A stretch of DNA of 64,000 nucleotides from Roseivirga sp. (GTDB taxonomy: Bacteria; Bacteroidota; Bacteroidia; Cytophagales; Cyclobacteriaceae). Under the pieces are notes generated by a model. The model was not told the origin of the DNA, did no database searches, and saw only the letters and a list, made by a program, of their open reading frames with translations. Made by a program: the position numbers and the translations under genes. Below are positions 18,211 through 27,355 of the stretch, in pieces; position 1 is the first letter of the stretch, and the number at the start of each line of letters is the position of its first letter. Where the stretch lies: NCBI GenBank assembly GCA_029262895.1, contig JAJCYM010000075.1, positions 1-64,000 of the forward strand. Direction: 5' to 3'.

Positions 18211-19680
18211 CTATTTCTTATCGACTTTTTTGCTCATCAAATAATACAGTAACAAGGAAAGCGCAAAAGTGACAAACCATGCATAGGAGTATAAATCTAC
18301 CAGAAACGTCCCTACTGATTCGGCACTGATGGCATTGACAGTAACCAAAAACCCTGGTACAACCGGTAGAATACTCAATACAAAAGCAATCCAGGCAGGT
18401 TTGTTCCAACCCTTGTATGGTCCGTCATTCTTATATAAATCGGCCAGATTCAGAGTTCCTTTTCTGACCAAATAGTAGTCGCTGATCATCACTCCAGCAA
18501 TTGCCCCTAGCAGAGCAGAATAAGCAATAAGCCAGGTGAAAATATAGCCACTTGGGTCTGCCATTAGCTTCCATGGAAAAATAACAATACCAATCACACC
18601 TGTGATATAACCTCCCATTTTGAAGCTGATTTTCTTTGGTGCAATGTTCGCGAAGCCATTGGCTGGTGCCACTACATTGGCGGCAATGTTGGTGGAAAGT
18701 GTCGCGATTGTAAGTCCAAGCATTGAGAGTATCACCACAAAGGCTGAATCAAACTTCCCAAGTAATACGACAGGATCCCAAATGGCTTCCCCAAAAATGA
18801 TGACTGTAGCACTGGTCACAGCAATACCGATAAAACTGTAGAAGACCATAGTGGTAGGCAGTCCCAGAATTTGCCCCCTTATCTGATCTCTTTGAGATTT
18901 TGCATAGCGTGTGAAGTCGGGAATGTTTAAAGAAAGTGTTGCCCAAAAACCCACCATTGCCGTCAGGTTTGGCCAGAATATCCTCCAAAATTCTACTTCA
19001 GAATTTTGAGAGAGTGTATATGAAGCCTCCAGTATTTCTCCCATAGAACCAACTTCAGACCAGGCCCAAACCAACATCCCTGCCCCAATTAAGAGCAGAA
19101 AAGGAGCTGCCCAGGTCTCGAAAACCTTCATGGTTTCAATGCCTTTATGAATGATATAGATATTCATGGCCCAGAAGATCAGAAAACAAGCAAATTGGGC
19201 CAGGTTGATACCCATAAAATCTCCTAGAAACGGACTATTGGCCAGGCCAGGTATAAACACCAGTGCCAACTGATAAATGGCTGCTCCTCCGATCCATGTT
19301 TGAATGCCAAACCAGCCACAAGCCACTAAACCTCTTAATAGTGAAGCCAGCACAGCCCCATCAATTCCAAAATTAAGTCGTAGAAAAACGGGTAGCGGGA
19401 TGCCATACTTAGTACCCACACGCGCATTAAGGATCATTGGAATCAGGACAATTAGATTGCCCAACAAGATTGTAATCAAAGCCTGCCACCAGTTCATACC
19501 TTGGTTGATCAGGCTAGAGGCCAACATGTAGGTGGGAATACAAACCGCCATGCCAATCCAAATGGCAGCAATGTTAGTGCTGTTCCAGCTGCGTTTAGCC
19601 AAGGGCACAGGAGCAAAATCTTCACTATAAAGTGGTGAAGAAGATACGTCCTCGGTCAATTCAACTATCTCTTCTTTCAT
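18211..19680 (-). CDS. NCS1-family nucleobase/hydantoin:cation symporter
   Basis: A 489-residue inner-membrane transporter with about 12 hydrophobic spans. The N-terminal signature SWNSTNIAAIWIGMAVCIPT (about 30-49), NARVGTKYGIPLPVFLRLNFG (two adjoining halves at about 85-105), ACGWFGIQTWIGG (about 120-132) and NIPDFTRYAKS (about 253-263) are NCS1 landmarks shared with Mhp1 and PucI-type permeases for uracil, cytosine, allantoin or hydantoins. The substrate cannot be told from sequence. It is separated from the Rieske/aminotransferase/dehydrogenase genes only by the oppositely oriented AlkD-like gene and could feed them. There is no dihydropyrimidinase or allantoinase in the window. Confidence 0.92.
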   Translation of the reverse strand: MKEEIVELTEDVSSSPLYSEDFAPVPLAKRSWNSTNIAAIWIGMAVCIPTYMLASSLINQGMNWWQALITILLGNLIVLIPMILNARVGTKYGIPLPVFLRLNFGIDGAVLASLLRGLVACGWFGIQTWIGGAAIYQLALVFIPGLANSPFLGDFMGINLAQFACFLIFWAMNIYIIHKGIETMKVFETWAAPFLLLIGAGMLVWAWSEVGSMGEILEASYTLSQNSEVEFWRIFWPNLTAMVGFWATLSLNIPDFTRYAKSQRDQIRGQILGLPTTMVFYSFIGIAVTSATVIIFGEAIWDPVVLLGKFDSAFVVILSMLGLTIATLSTNIAANVVAPANGFANIAPKKISFKMGGYITGVIGIVIFPWKLMADPSGYIFTWLIAYSALLGAIAGVMISDYYLVRKGTLNLADLYKNDGPYKGWNKPAWIAFVLSILPVVPGFLVTVNAISAESVGTFLVDLYSYAWFVTFALSLLLYYLMSKKVDKK

Positions 19681-19883
19681 AGTTGCTTAAGGTTTTATGG
19701 TAAAGGATGAAGCTTTAAAGCCTTCATTTCAAAAAATACTCAATCCTTAATCTACAAAGATTCAGGCAATTGAACTTTCAGGCTGTGCTTGATATATCAA
19801 CAATCGCCTACACGTGTTCCAACATCAAAATACTATTAACTTGCTATATCAAAACCTCAAGTTGAATTCAGACTATCAATAAA

Positions 19884-20591
19884 ATGAACGCTAAAGAAGT
19901 ATTAAAAGAATTAGAAAGTTATGGCAGCGAGGCTGTCAGAAAAATTTATTTCAATCATGGTGCCAAGGAACCGATTTTCGGAGTGAAGGTTCAGGACATG
20001 AAGAAGATTCTGAAAAAGACTAAAAAGAACCACGAACTTTCTCTTGACCTCTATGCTACAGGCAATGCAGATGCTATGTATTTGGCTGGCCTGATGGCAG
20101 ATGAAAAGCAAATTTCCAAGGATCAGCTCAGGCAGTGGGCTCAAGAGGCTCATTTTTACTTTAACAGCGAGTATACCGTTCCATGGATAGCAGCAGAAAC
20201 CCCCTACGGCTATGAATTAGGACTTGAATGGATTGAATCTGATCAGGAAAGCATTGCTGCATGTGGTTGGTCCACACTGGCCAATAACGCGGGAGTCAAA
20301 CCAGATGAAGCATTGGATATTGCAGGGTACCGTGCTCTATTAGACAGGATCGAAAAAGAAATTCATCGGGCGCAAAACCGAGTACGATACACGATGAATG
20401 GATTTGTAATTACGATTGGTGGATCTATTGTTGACCTGACTGAAAAAGCCCGAGAAGTGGCCAAGAACATTGGAAAGGTGAGTGTTGATATGGGCGGTAC
20501 GGCTTGTAAGGTACCTTTGGCAACCGATTACATTCAGAAGATTGCGGACCGAGGCAGTCTAGGTAAAAAGCGCAAGGCAGCCAGGTGCTAG
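19884..20591 (+). CDS. DNA alkylation repair protein, AlkD-like HEAT-repeat glycosylase
   Basis: A 235-residue all-helical protein of the AlkC/AlkD-type DNA alkylation repair family, which removes or handles N3/N7-alkylated purines using tandem HEAT-like repeats. Landmarks are the N-terminal ELESYGSEAVRKIYFNHGAK and VKVQDMKKILKKTKKNHEL, the central LWIE-like GLEWIESDQESIAACGWSTL with the conserved tryptophans, and the basic C-terminus GSLGKKRKAARC. It appears monocistronic, between the NCS1 gene (divergent, 203 bp) and the Rieske gene (convergent, 35 bp), and interrupts the catabolic gene group. Confidence 0.85.
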   Translation: MNAKEVLKELESYGSEAVRKIYFNHGAKEPIFGVKVQDMKKILKKTKKNHELSLDLYATGNADAMYLAGLMADEKQISKDQLRQWAQEAHFYFNSEYTVPWIAAETPYGYELGLEWIESDQESIAACGWSTLANNAGVKPDEALDIAGYRALLDRIEKEIHRAQNRVRYTMNGFVITIGGSIVDLTEKAREVAKNIGKVSVDMGGTACKVPLATDYIQKIADRGSLGKKRKAARC

Positions 20592-20626
20592 TTTGCAGTC
20601 AGTTTCAACCTCATGTTACAATGAGC

Positions 20627-21793
20627 TTATTCTGTTGATTCTGGGTCATCATGCCCCAGCGCCTTTAGTAGTTCCCTATCCAAAGCGTAAAGCACATCTT
20701 CTCGTCCTGAATAATAGCCACGTGTAAATCGCTTCGATTTGGTGCCGAGCTGCATTTGTTCACAGACTTGCCAATCCTGTTTGTTGGTCAGGTCCCAGAA
20801 TTCCACTGCCGATTTGATACCGGCCTGTGCTTCTTCATCATTGATCACGTTCGGCTGAAAAAGCCAATAGCAATCATTGACAATTTGGCCTGGCCCTAAA
20901 GCTGTAATGTGATGGAACAGCACAAAATCTGGATGTGGTGTTAGCAAAAGATTGGGGTAAACAGAGTAATAATAAATTCTTTGCAAGTCATCTCCCGAGA
21001 CTTCACAAACTGGTGGAGCAGCTGCATTACCATCCATAGTCATGCTGCCTCTTTCCTTAGTCAAATCCATAAACCCTCCTATCACGGCCCCCTTGCTAAA
21101 ATCGTGCTGCGCTGATTGCACTGGTGTAAGTTCTGAAAGCAATGGGTGCACTCCGGGACAGTGATAGCATTCCTGATAGTTTTGCAGGATTAATTTCCAA
21201 TTGCACTTTAAATCATACCGGATGTGGTGGGCAATTCTTAGCTCATCCATTTTCCAATCCGAAAACTTGCCTATCAAGGCTTCCATCTGTACTTCGAAAG
21301 GCTCAGGTTTTTCGGCCAGCGACAAGAAAACAAAGCCCTCCCAAATATGTACATGTGCTTTTTTAAGTGCGCAATCTTCTTTGGAAAAATTATCGCCTTC
21401 AGTCATTAAGGGGGCACCAAGTAACTTGCCATCCAAGGCATAGGTCCAGGCATGATAGGGACACTGAATGGACTTAGACTTGAAATTTCCGCTGCTCTCT
21501 GTACAGAGCTGGGTGCCTCGATGGCTACAGACATTGAAATGGGCTTGAACGCTTCCATCCTTGTCTCTAACCAGAATAAGGCTCTCGTCTTCTACTTGAA
21601 CCAGCTTGTAGTCCCCTACATTCGAAATTTCTTCGGCCCGGCAGGCATATATCCAAAACTTGTAGAATATCTTCTCAACTTCTTCCTCATAAATTTCCTG
21701 ACTGTGATAGTATTTGCCTGGTAATGTCCTTTTACCATCCAGAATTGGATAGTCCAAACCTCTCTTTTCAAATCTCTTCTTGTCGCTATTCAT
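20627..21793 (-). CDS. Rieske non-heme iron oxygenase, alpha subunit (quaternary-amine-type)
   Basis: 388 residues. The Rieske centre is C89-x-H91 (NVCSHRGTQLC) and C111-x2-H114 (CPYHAWTY). The mononuclear iron site is the E208-x2-H211-x4-H216 stretch NYQECYHCPGVH with a later Asp in FWDLTNKQDWQVCEQ. A Glu before the first iron His, rather than the Asp of classical aromatic-ring dioxygenases, is typical of the carnitine/glycine-betaine/choline monooxygenase branch. The enzyme needs a reductase, which is not encoded nearby. It lies 41 bp downstream of the class III aminotransferase and in line with mmsA, so all three are probably cotranscribed. The substrate is unknown; a betaine- or amine-type compound is an inference. 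Confidence 0.88.
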   Translation of the reverse strand: MNSDKKRFEKRGLDYPILDGKRTLPGKYYHSQEIYEEEVEKIFYKFWIYACRAEEISNVGDYKLVQVEDESLILVRDKDGSVQAHFNVCSHRGTQLCTESSGNFKSKSIQCPYHAWTYALDGKLLGAPLMTEGDNFSKEDCALKKAHVHIWEGFVFLSLAEKPEPFEVQMEALIGKFSDWKMDELRIAHHIRYDLKCNWKLILQNYQECYHCPGVHPLLSELTPVQSAQHDFSKGAVIGGFMDLTKERGSMTMDGNAAAPPVCEVSGDDLQRIYYYSVYPNLLLTPHPDFVLFHHITALGPGQIVNDCYWLFQPNVINDEEAQAGIKSAVEFWDLTNKQDWQVCEQMQLGTKSKRFTRGYYSGREDVLYALDRELLKALGHDDPESTE

Positions 21794-21834
21794 GTTCAGG
21801 TTCGTTCCTCAGATATCCTTGAATTTAATTCTGA

Positions 21835-23172
21835 TCAATGACAATGTTCATCGGCTAAGGCAATGGCTTGTGATATAATATCCAGGCCTTCATCAATTTG
21901 GGCTTTTGTACTGATTAATGGAGGTGCCGTAAATATATAGTTCCAACGAACGAAAGTAAACATACCCAGTTCTTTGATCTTGGCGGCCACCTGGCTCATC
22001 ACTCCCATTTCGGCAGGAGTGGCATTCCATGGTGCCATAGGTTCTTTGGTTTCTCGGTTTTTCACCAATTCGAAGCATCCCAAAAGGCCTGTGTTTCTAA
22101 AGTCTCCAATAGACGGGTGCTTTTCTTTCATTTCCTCTGCTCTTGCATCCATGTATTTACCTAGTTCAACGGCCCTTTCAATGAGATTACCTTCTTCATA
22201 TATCTCTAACACCGCCAAAGCAGAAGCACATGCCACTGCATGACCTGAGTAGGTGAGCCCAAGTGGAAGTGCTTTGTTGTTAAAAGCGTCCACAATTTCA
22301 TCTTTCACCATGATGCCGCCTAAGGGCAGATAACCAGAAGTCAATCCCTTGGCCATGCAGATGATATCTGGAACTACATCATGATGCTCAACGGCAAACC
22401 ATTTTCCTGTTCTGCCAAAGCCACTCATTACTTCATCATCAATCATCAGGATGCCATGACGTTCTGCAATTTCTTTAACTTTTTTCCAGTAGCCCGGGGG
22501 GTATTTCATACATCCAGAAGAACCGGATTCTCCTTCCAGCAAAATCGCTGCAATATTACCTGGCCCTTCAAATTGGATGACGCGTTCCATTTGTGCCACA
22601 GCCCGCTCAGTACACTCTTCTTCAGTGGTGCTATGCCAGGGGCAACGATAGAAATATGGGTTTTCAACGCGCACAATATTTGGAACCTGCTGACTATCCA
22701 CTGACAGTTTTCGTGGATCACCACCCGCAGACATAGCCCCATAAGTGGCACCATGATAGGAGCGATAAAGTGTGATTATTTTATGCCGACCGGTATACGC
22801 ACGAGCCAACTTGATGGCATTTTCAATAGCTTCAGCACCGCCAAGGGTAAAAAAGGTCTTATTAAGTGAGCCTGGGGCAATTTCAGCCAATTTCTTTCCT
22901 AAATCTCCACGCACTTTAGTGGCAGCACCAGGAAAAACATAGCTGACTTCATCCATCTGTCTGGCTACAGCATCCCGGACTTTTGGATTGCCATGCCCAA
23001 TATTGACATTCATCAACTGAGAAGAGAAATCCAGGTAACGTTTCCCATCTCTGTCATAGAGATATACGCCCTCAGCTCTTTCAATATTCAGAGGATTGAG
23101 TCCGCCCTGCGGAGTCCACGAAAAAATGGTGTGGTCCAGGTTACTTTGAAGAATTTGCTCGTTTTCTGTCAT
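21835..23172 (-). CDS. Class III pyridoxal-phosphate aminotransferase (beta-alanine/taurine-pyruvate type)
   Basis: 445 residues, fold-type I omega-aminotransferase. PLP-binding features: SYHGATYGAMSAGGDPRK (about 138-155), DDEVMSGFGRTGKWFA with Asp246 contacting the PLP ring, and AKGLTSGYLPLGG with Lys275 as Schiff-base lysine. YSGHAVACASALAVLEIY follows. Members use omega-amino acids (beta-alanine, beta-aminoisobutyrate, taurine, GABA) with pyruvate or 2-oxoglutarate. The neighbour mmsA consumes malonate or methylmalonate semialdehyde, products of beta-alanine or beta-aminoisobutyrate transamination, which favours that substrate class. It is followed at 41 bp by the Rieske gene and preceded by mmsA across a hairpin-bearing gap of 96 bp. 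Confidence 0.9.
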   Translation of the reverse strand: MTENEQILQSNLDHTIFSWTPQGGLNPLNIERAEGVYLYDRDGKRYLDFSSQLMNVNIGHGNPKVRDAVARQMDEVSYVFPGAATKVRGDLGKKLAEIAPGSLNKTFFTLGGAEAIENAIKLARAYTGRHKIITLYRSYHGATYGAMSAGGDPRKLSVDSQQVPNIVRVENPYFYRCPWHSTTEEECTERAVAQMERVIQFEGPGNIAAILLEGESGSSGCMKYPPGYWKKVKEIAERHGILMIDDEVMSGFGRTGKWFAVEHHDVVPDIICMAKGLTSGYLPLGGIMVKDEIVDAFNNKALPLGLTYSGHAVACASALAVLEIYEEGNLIERAVELGKYMDARAEEMKEKHPSIGDFRNTGLLGCFELVKNRETKEPMAPWNATPAEMGVMSQVAAKIKELGMFTFVRWNYIFTAPPLISTKAQIDEGLDIISQAIALADEHCH

Positions 23173-23221
23173 GTTCTAATTAGATCAGTATAAATCAATG
23201 GTTCCCGAAAAGTAAAATGAG

Positions 23222-23259
23222 ATTCCTTCGGATCAGCCTAATGGCTGACCACTCGGAAT
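23222..23259 (-). repeat. Intergenic hairpin between mmsA and the aminotransferase gene
   Basis: ATTCCTTCGGATCAGCC and GGCTGACCACTCGGAAT pair around a TAAT loop, with an internal mismatch of four bases. On the minus strand it is followed by CTCATTTTACTTTT. It could be a dispersed ATTCCGA-type repeat, an mRNA-stabilising hairpin or an attenuator between cotranscribed genes. Confidence 0.6.
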
Positions 23260-23268
23260 GACATAAAG

Positions 23269-24744
23269 CTAGCTCATCCAATTGGTTCGTGCCTCTGGAT
23301 TCCATTTGGTAGTGATTTTTTTGAGTTGTGTCCAAAATTCGATGGAGCTTTTACCTGTGATATCACAAGCACCAAATTTGGACTCATTCCAGCCTCCGAA
23401 TGAAAAGGGTTCACGCGGCACCGGAACGCCTATATTCACACCGATCATACCTGCACTTGCCTTTTCCATTACATACCTGGCCAATCCACCACTCTGAGTA
23501 AAAACCGCAGCAGCATTGCCATAATCCGATCCGTTCTCAATGGCAATCGCTTCATCAACATCTTTGGCCCGGATAATCGAGATCACCGGCCCGAATACCT
23601 CTTCTGTTGCAATGGCCATGTCTCGGGTTACATGGTCGATCACTGTTGAGCCCACATAGTATCCTCCTTCTTTTCCTTCCACGGTTGCATTTCGTCCATC
23701 TACCAAAATTTTTGCCCCTGCCTGCTCTGCTTCGGTGATATAGCGCTCAATTCTTTCTTTGGCTTCCTTGGAGATTACAGATCCCAGGTTGTCACCTACC
23801 ACAATCTTTCTAGCCTCCTCGCAAAGTTTTTCAACAATATGGTCAACAGCGCCAACACCAACCATGGCTGCGGCTGCCATGCATCTTTGACCAGCACATC
23901 CAGACATGGATGCAGCTACATTCGATGCAGTCATTTCAGTGTGTGCATCGGGGAGCACAATCAGATGGTTCTTGGCTCCTCCCAAAGCAACGCATCGCTT
24001 CAGGTTTGAAGTGGCTCTTTTATAAACAATTTTTGCGACCCTTGTAGAACCTACGAATCCCAGCGCTTTGATGCCGGGATGATCGCATAAAGCCTCCACT
24101 ACTTCCTTGTCGCCATTAATGATATTAAAAACGCCATCCGGCAATCCAGCTTCCTGAAGTAATTCAGCCATTCTGATGGCTGAGATTGGAACCACCTCCG
24201 ATGGTTTCAAAATCATCGCATTACCCAATACAAGTGCATTCGGCATGGTCCAGTGAGGTACCATATTCGGGAAGTTGAACGGTGATACGAAGGCGACCAC
24301 TCCCAATGGAGCATATTCCGTTCGGCATTCCACTCCCTTACTTACTTCCATAATTTCTCCAGACACCAATTGAGGTAGTGAGCAGGCAAACTCAGTCAAT
24401 TCAATGCTTTTGTCTACTTCAGCATAGGATTCACCCATAGTTTTGCCATTCTCCTTATGCACGAGGGTAGCCAACTCTTCACGATGTTCTTCCAGTAAGG
24501 TTCGGTACTTGTAAAATACCTGTACCCTTTCCTTAATGGGGGTTGCAGACCATCCTTCAAATGCTTCTTGCGCTGACGCCACAGCGGCATCCACGTCTCT
24601 CATACCAGAGAGGGGCATCTTAGATATTACATTGCCATCTATAGGTGAAAATATTTCAAGACTGTCATGGCCGTTGGCCACAAACTGGCCATTTATATAG
24701 TTTCTTACTTCCGGGAAATTCATTGTCGCAGCTTCCATCTTCAT
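23269..24744 (-). CDS. mmsA: CoA-acylating methylmalonate-semialdehyde dehydrogenase
   Basis: 491 residues. It oxidises malonate or methylmalonate semialdehyde with NAD and CoA to acetyl-CoA or propionyl-CoA plus CO2, in the cytosol. Landmarks: NYINGQFVANG at the N-terminus, the MmsA-specific FVSPFNFPNMVPHWTMPNA (152-170), ILKPSEVVP, and AGQRCMAAAAMVG with catalytic Cys288. The general-base Glu of hydrolytic aldehyde dehydrogenases is absent at LGGAKNH (254-260), as expected for this CoA-dependent subfamily. Alternative starts at Met3 or Met8 are possible. It is the first gene of the minus-strand catabolic set and shares a 265-bp divergent promoter region with asnB. It would be the exit step for the semialdehyde made by the downstream aminotransferase or oxygenase. 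Confidence 0.93.
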   Translation of the reverse strand: MKMEAATMNFPEVRNYINGQFVANGHDSLEIFSPIDGNVISKMPLSGMRDVDAAVASAQEAFEGWSATPIKERVQVFYKYRTLLEEHREELATLVHKENGKTMGESYAEVDKSIELTEFACSLPQLVSGEIMEVSKGVECRTEYAPLGVVAFVSPFNFPNMVPHWTMPNALVLGNAMILKPSEVVPISAIRMAELLQEAGLPDGVFNIINGDKEVVEALCDHPGIKALGFVGSTRVAKIVYKRATSNLKRCVALGGAKNHLIVLPDAHTEMTASNVAASMSGCAGQRCMAAAAMVGVGAVDHIVEKLCEEARKIVVGDNLGSVISKEAKERIERYITEAEQAGAKILVDGRNATVEGKEGGYYVGSTVIDHVTRDMAIATEEVFGPVISIIRAKDVDEAIAIENGSDYGNAAAVFTQSGGLARYVMEKASAGMIGVNIGVPVPREPFSFGGWNESKFGACDITGKSSIEFWTQLKKITTKWNPEARTNWMS

Positions 24745-25009
24745 CGCATTTATCTAACTGTACATAAGACATAAACTTAATGATTTTTAGAGGAAAAGTA
24801 AGCAGATATCCCTCCTTGTTTATCTCTAAAATTGGATTCCGTTTTGAAGCTTAAACACCAGATTTCCTTTGAAATTCAAGTTGTTCGTTCAATTAAAAGT
24901 CAATTAAAATATCGCTAAAAAGGTTATTCGGATACCTCAATTTTGGTGTTCTTTGCAATTCTTTTTGAGTCGATATCTCAAGCCAATTTATTATTTAGTA
25001 TAGAACATC

Positions 25010-26671
25010 ATGTGCGGAATTGTATGTGCTTTTGAGTTAAAACAGAAGGCAGAAGTATTAAGACCTCAACTCTTGGAAATGTCGAAGAGGGTTCGACATC
25101 GTGGTCCAGATTGGAGTGGCATTCATTGTGAAACCAAGGCTATCCTTGCGCATGAGCGTCTCGCTATTGTGGATCCCATTTCGGGCAAACAACCATTGTT
25201 CAGTTCAGACAGGAAATTGATCCTAGCGGCCAATGGTGAAATTTACAACCATCGGGAATTGCAGCAAGGCCTTAAACAGGAGCATCATTTCTTAACTGCG
25301 TCCGACTGTGAGGTTATCCTTGCGCTATACCGGGAAAAAGGCGTTGGATTTTTAGATGACCTTAACGGCATCTTTGGTTTTGCGCTCTACGACTCAGAAA
25401 ATGACGAATATTTGATCGCCAGAGATCATATGGGCATCATTCCGCTTTATATGGGTTGGGATGCCAATGGTACTTTCTATGTGGCCTCCGAACTGAAGGC
25501 CCTGGAAGGGGTTTGCACTAAAATCGAGTAATTCCCTCCCGGTCATTACCTGTCCAGCAAAGAGAGTAAACCCGTGAAATGGTATACACGAGACTGGACT
25601 GATTACGATGCCGTAAAGGACAATGAAACCAACATTGAAGCACTGCATGAAGCTTTGGAAGATGCTGTGAAACGTCAGTTGATGTCTGATGTGCCGTATG
25701 GGGTTTTGCTGTCTGGTGGCCTGGACTCTTCAATTACCTCAGCGCTGGCTAAATTGCATGCAAAGAAACGCATTGAGGAAGATGAAAAGTCAGATGCATG
25801 GTGGCCGCAGCTTCACTCCTTTGCAGTGGGTTTGGAAGGTTCGCCTGATTTGGCCGCTGCCAAGAATGCTGCCAAGCACATCGGCACTGTACACCATGAA
25901 ATTCTCTTTACCATTCAAGAGGGCTTGGATGCCATTAAGGATGTGGTTTACTATCTGGAAACCTACGATGTTACTACAATAAGGGCCTCCACGCCTATGT
26001 ACCTGATGGCGAGGGCAATCAAAGCCATGGGCATTAAAATGGTGCTTTCCGGAGAAGGTGCTGATGAGATCTTCGGTGGATACCTATATTTCCATAAGGC
26101 CCCAAATGCCAAAGAATTCCATGAAGAAACCGTCCGTAAGCTGGGCAAACTGCATCAGTATGATTGCCTTCGTGCAAACAAATCGTTGGCAGCCTGGGGT
26201 ATAGAAGGGCGGGTGCCTTTTCTTGATAAAGAATTTATCGATGTGGCCATGCGTATCAACCCGCAGGACAAAATGATCAACAAAGACCACATGGAAAAAT
26301 GGGTTATTCGCAAAGCCTTTGAGCAACACTTACCTGAAAGCATCGCCTGGAGGCAGAAAGAACAATTTTCCGATGGCGTTGGCTATAGTTGGATTGACAC
26401 TCTTAAAGAAGTGGTAAATAAGGGGGTGACTGATGAGCAAATGGCCAATGCCCACTTTAAGTTTCCAGTACAGACTCCAGCGAATAAAGAAGAGTTCTAT
26501 TACCGCTCCATTTTCCGCGAGCACTTCCCTTCTGATACTGCGGCACTCTGCGTACCCTCGGTACCCTCCGTGGCGTGTAGCAGTCCTGAGGCCTTGGCCT
26601 GGGACTATTCATTTAAGAATATGAATGATCCATCCGGAAGGGCTGTGGGCGTGCATGAAGAGGGGTATTGA
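25010..26671 (+). pseudogene. asnB: Asparagine synthetase B interrupted by one in-frame TAA
   Basis: The frame is continuous for 553 sense codons plus one TAA at 25529-25531; E. coli AsnB has 554 residues. The first part (173 codons) is the complete glutaminase domain with nucleophile Cys2 (MCGIVCAF), RHRGPDWSG and NGEIYNH. The second part is the synthetase domain with the PP-loop LLSGGLDSSI, TYDVTTIRASTPMYLM and RQKEQFSDGVGYSWIDTLKE. The stop replaces the residue which in E. coli is the Glu of TIKEFPAG (here KIE-stop-FPPG), consistent with a single GAA to TAA change at the interdomain linker. A GTG at 25574 could restart translation of the synthetase domain alone. All other catalytic motifs are intact, so the event is recent, a sequencing error, or a functional split. 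It is divergent from mmsA. Confidence 0.88.
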
Positions 26672-26769
26672 TGTTTCTCTTTATTTCTTTAAATAAGTTT
26701 GTTGGCTGTCTTCAATAAATTTTAGGGCCCTTGAATCGATAAACTTATCAATTTCATTAACTTAGGTAT

Positions 26770-26955
26770 ATGGATAAACTCAAGAAACATCTGATCCAAA
26801 TAGCCGACAATTTAAAGCCTGAATCAACGCTGGAAGATGTCTATGATCAACTTTCACTGCTATCAGACATTGAGGTATCTGAAGAACAAGAACGATATGG
26901 AGATGTTTTAACCCAAAAAGAGGTTGAGCGAAAATCTCGAGAATGGTTAAAGTAA
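26770..26955 (+). CDS. Antitoxin of a RelB/ParD-like toxin-antitoxin pair
   Basis: A 61-residue acidic protein (LTQKEVERKSREWLK at the C-terminus), overlapping the toxin start by 13 nt, which is the standard antitoxin-first arrangement and implies translational coupling. The N-terminal half (HLIQIADNLKPESTLEDVYDQL in two adjoining pieces) is helical and probably dimerises or binds the operator, as in addiction-module components of the RelB/ParD group. It neutralises the neighbouring ribonuclease- or gyrase-type toxin and probably represses its own promoter. The exact antitoxin family is uncertain because such proteins diverge fast. Confidence 0.75.
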   Translation: MDKLKKHLIQIADNLKPESTLEDVYDQLSLLSDIEVSEEQERYGDVLTQKEVERKSREWLK

Positions 26956-27248
26956 TTTGGACCAAACGAGCCTTTGATCAACTTGAAAGATCAGTTAGGT
27001 ATATTCATGAAGAACGAGGCCTCAGCTACGCAAAGATAGTTCTCGAAAGAATTCTTAAAACCACGGAATTGCTTGAAAAGAATCCACAAATGGGTACCAT
27101 CGAACCATTGCTGTTACATAAGAAATCGGAATACAGGTTTTTAGTGGTCTGGAGTTATAAAGTGATCTATAGACTAACTCCCAAATCTGCGGTCATTTCA
27201 AGAGTCTTCCATACATCCCGAAATCCCAAACGGCTCAAAGGCACTTGA
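26943..27248 (+). CDS. RelE/ParE-family toxin
   Basis: A 101-residue basic protein with the RelE/ParE plasmid-stabilisation fold: VIWTKRAFDQLERSVRYIHE (helical hairpin, about 3-22), GLSYAKIVLERIL, NPQMGTIEPLLL, the beta-sheet YRFLVVWSYKVIYRL and the closing VISRVFHTSRNPKRL. RelE-type members cleave mRNA on the ribosome, while ParE-type members poison gyrase; the H-x-x-R-N-P ending fits the ParE/RelE-like group found across Bacteroidota. It overlaps the antitoxin gene by 13 nt. Confidence 0.87.
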   Translation: MVKVIWTKRAFDQLERSVRYIHEERGLSYAKIVLERILKTTELLEKNPQMGTIEPLLLHKKSEYRFLVVWSYKVIYRLTPKSAVISRVFHTSRNPKRLKGT

Positions 27249-27355
27249 CAGGCTTTGTTGAAAGATTGTCCCTGAACTAATTCCAAAACCTCCTGACCCA
27301 AATAGAAAAGTCCTTCTCTCCTATCTTCCATAAGATTGCATTAAATTGAACGGCC

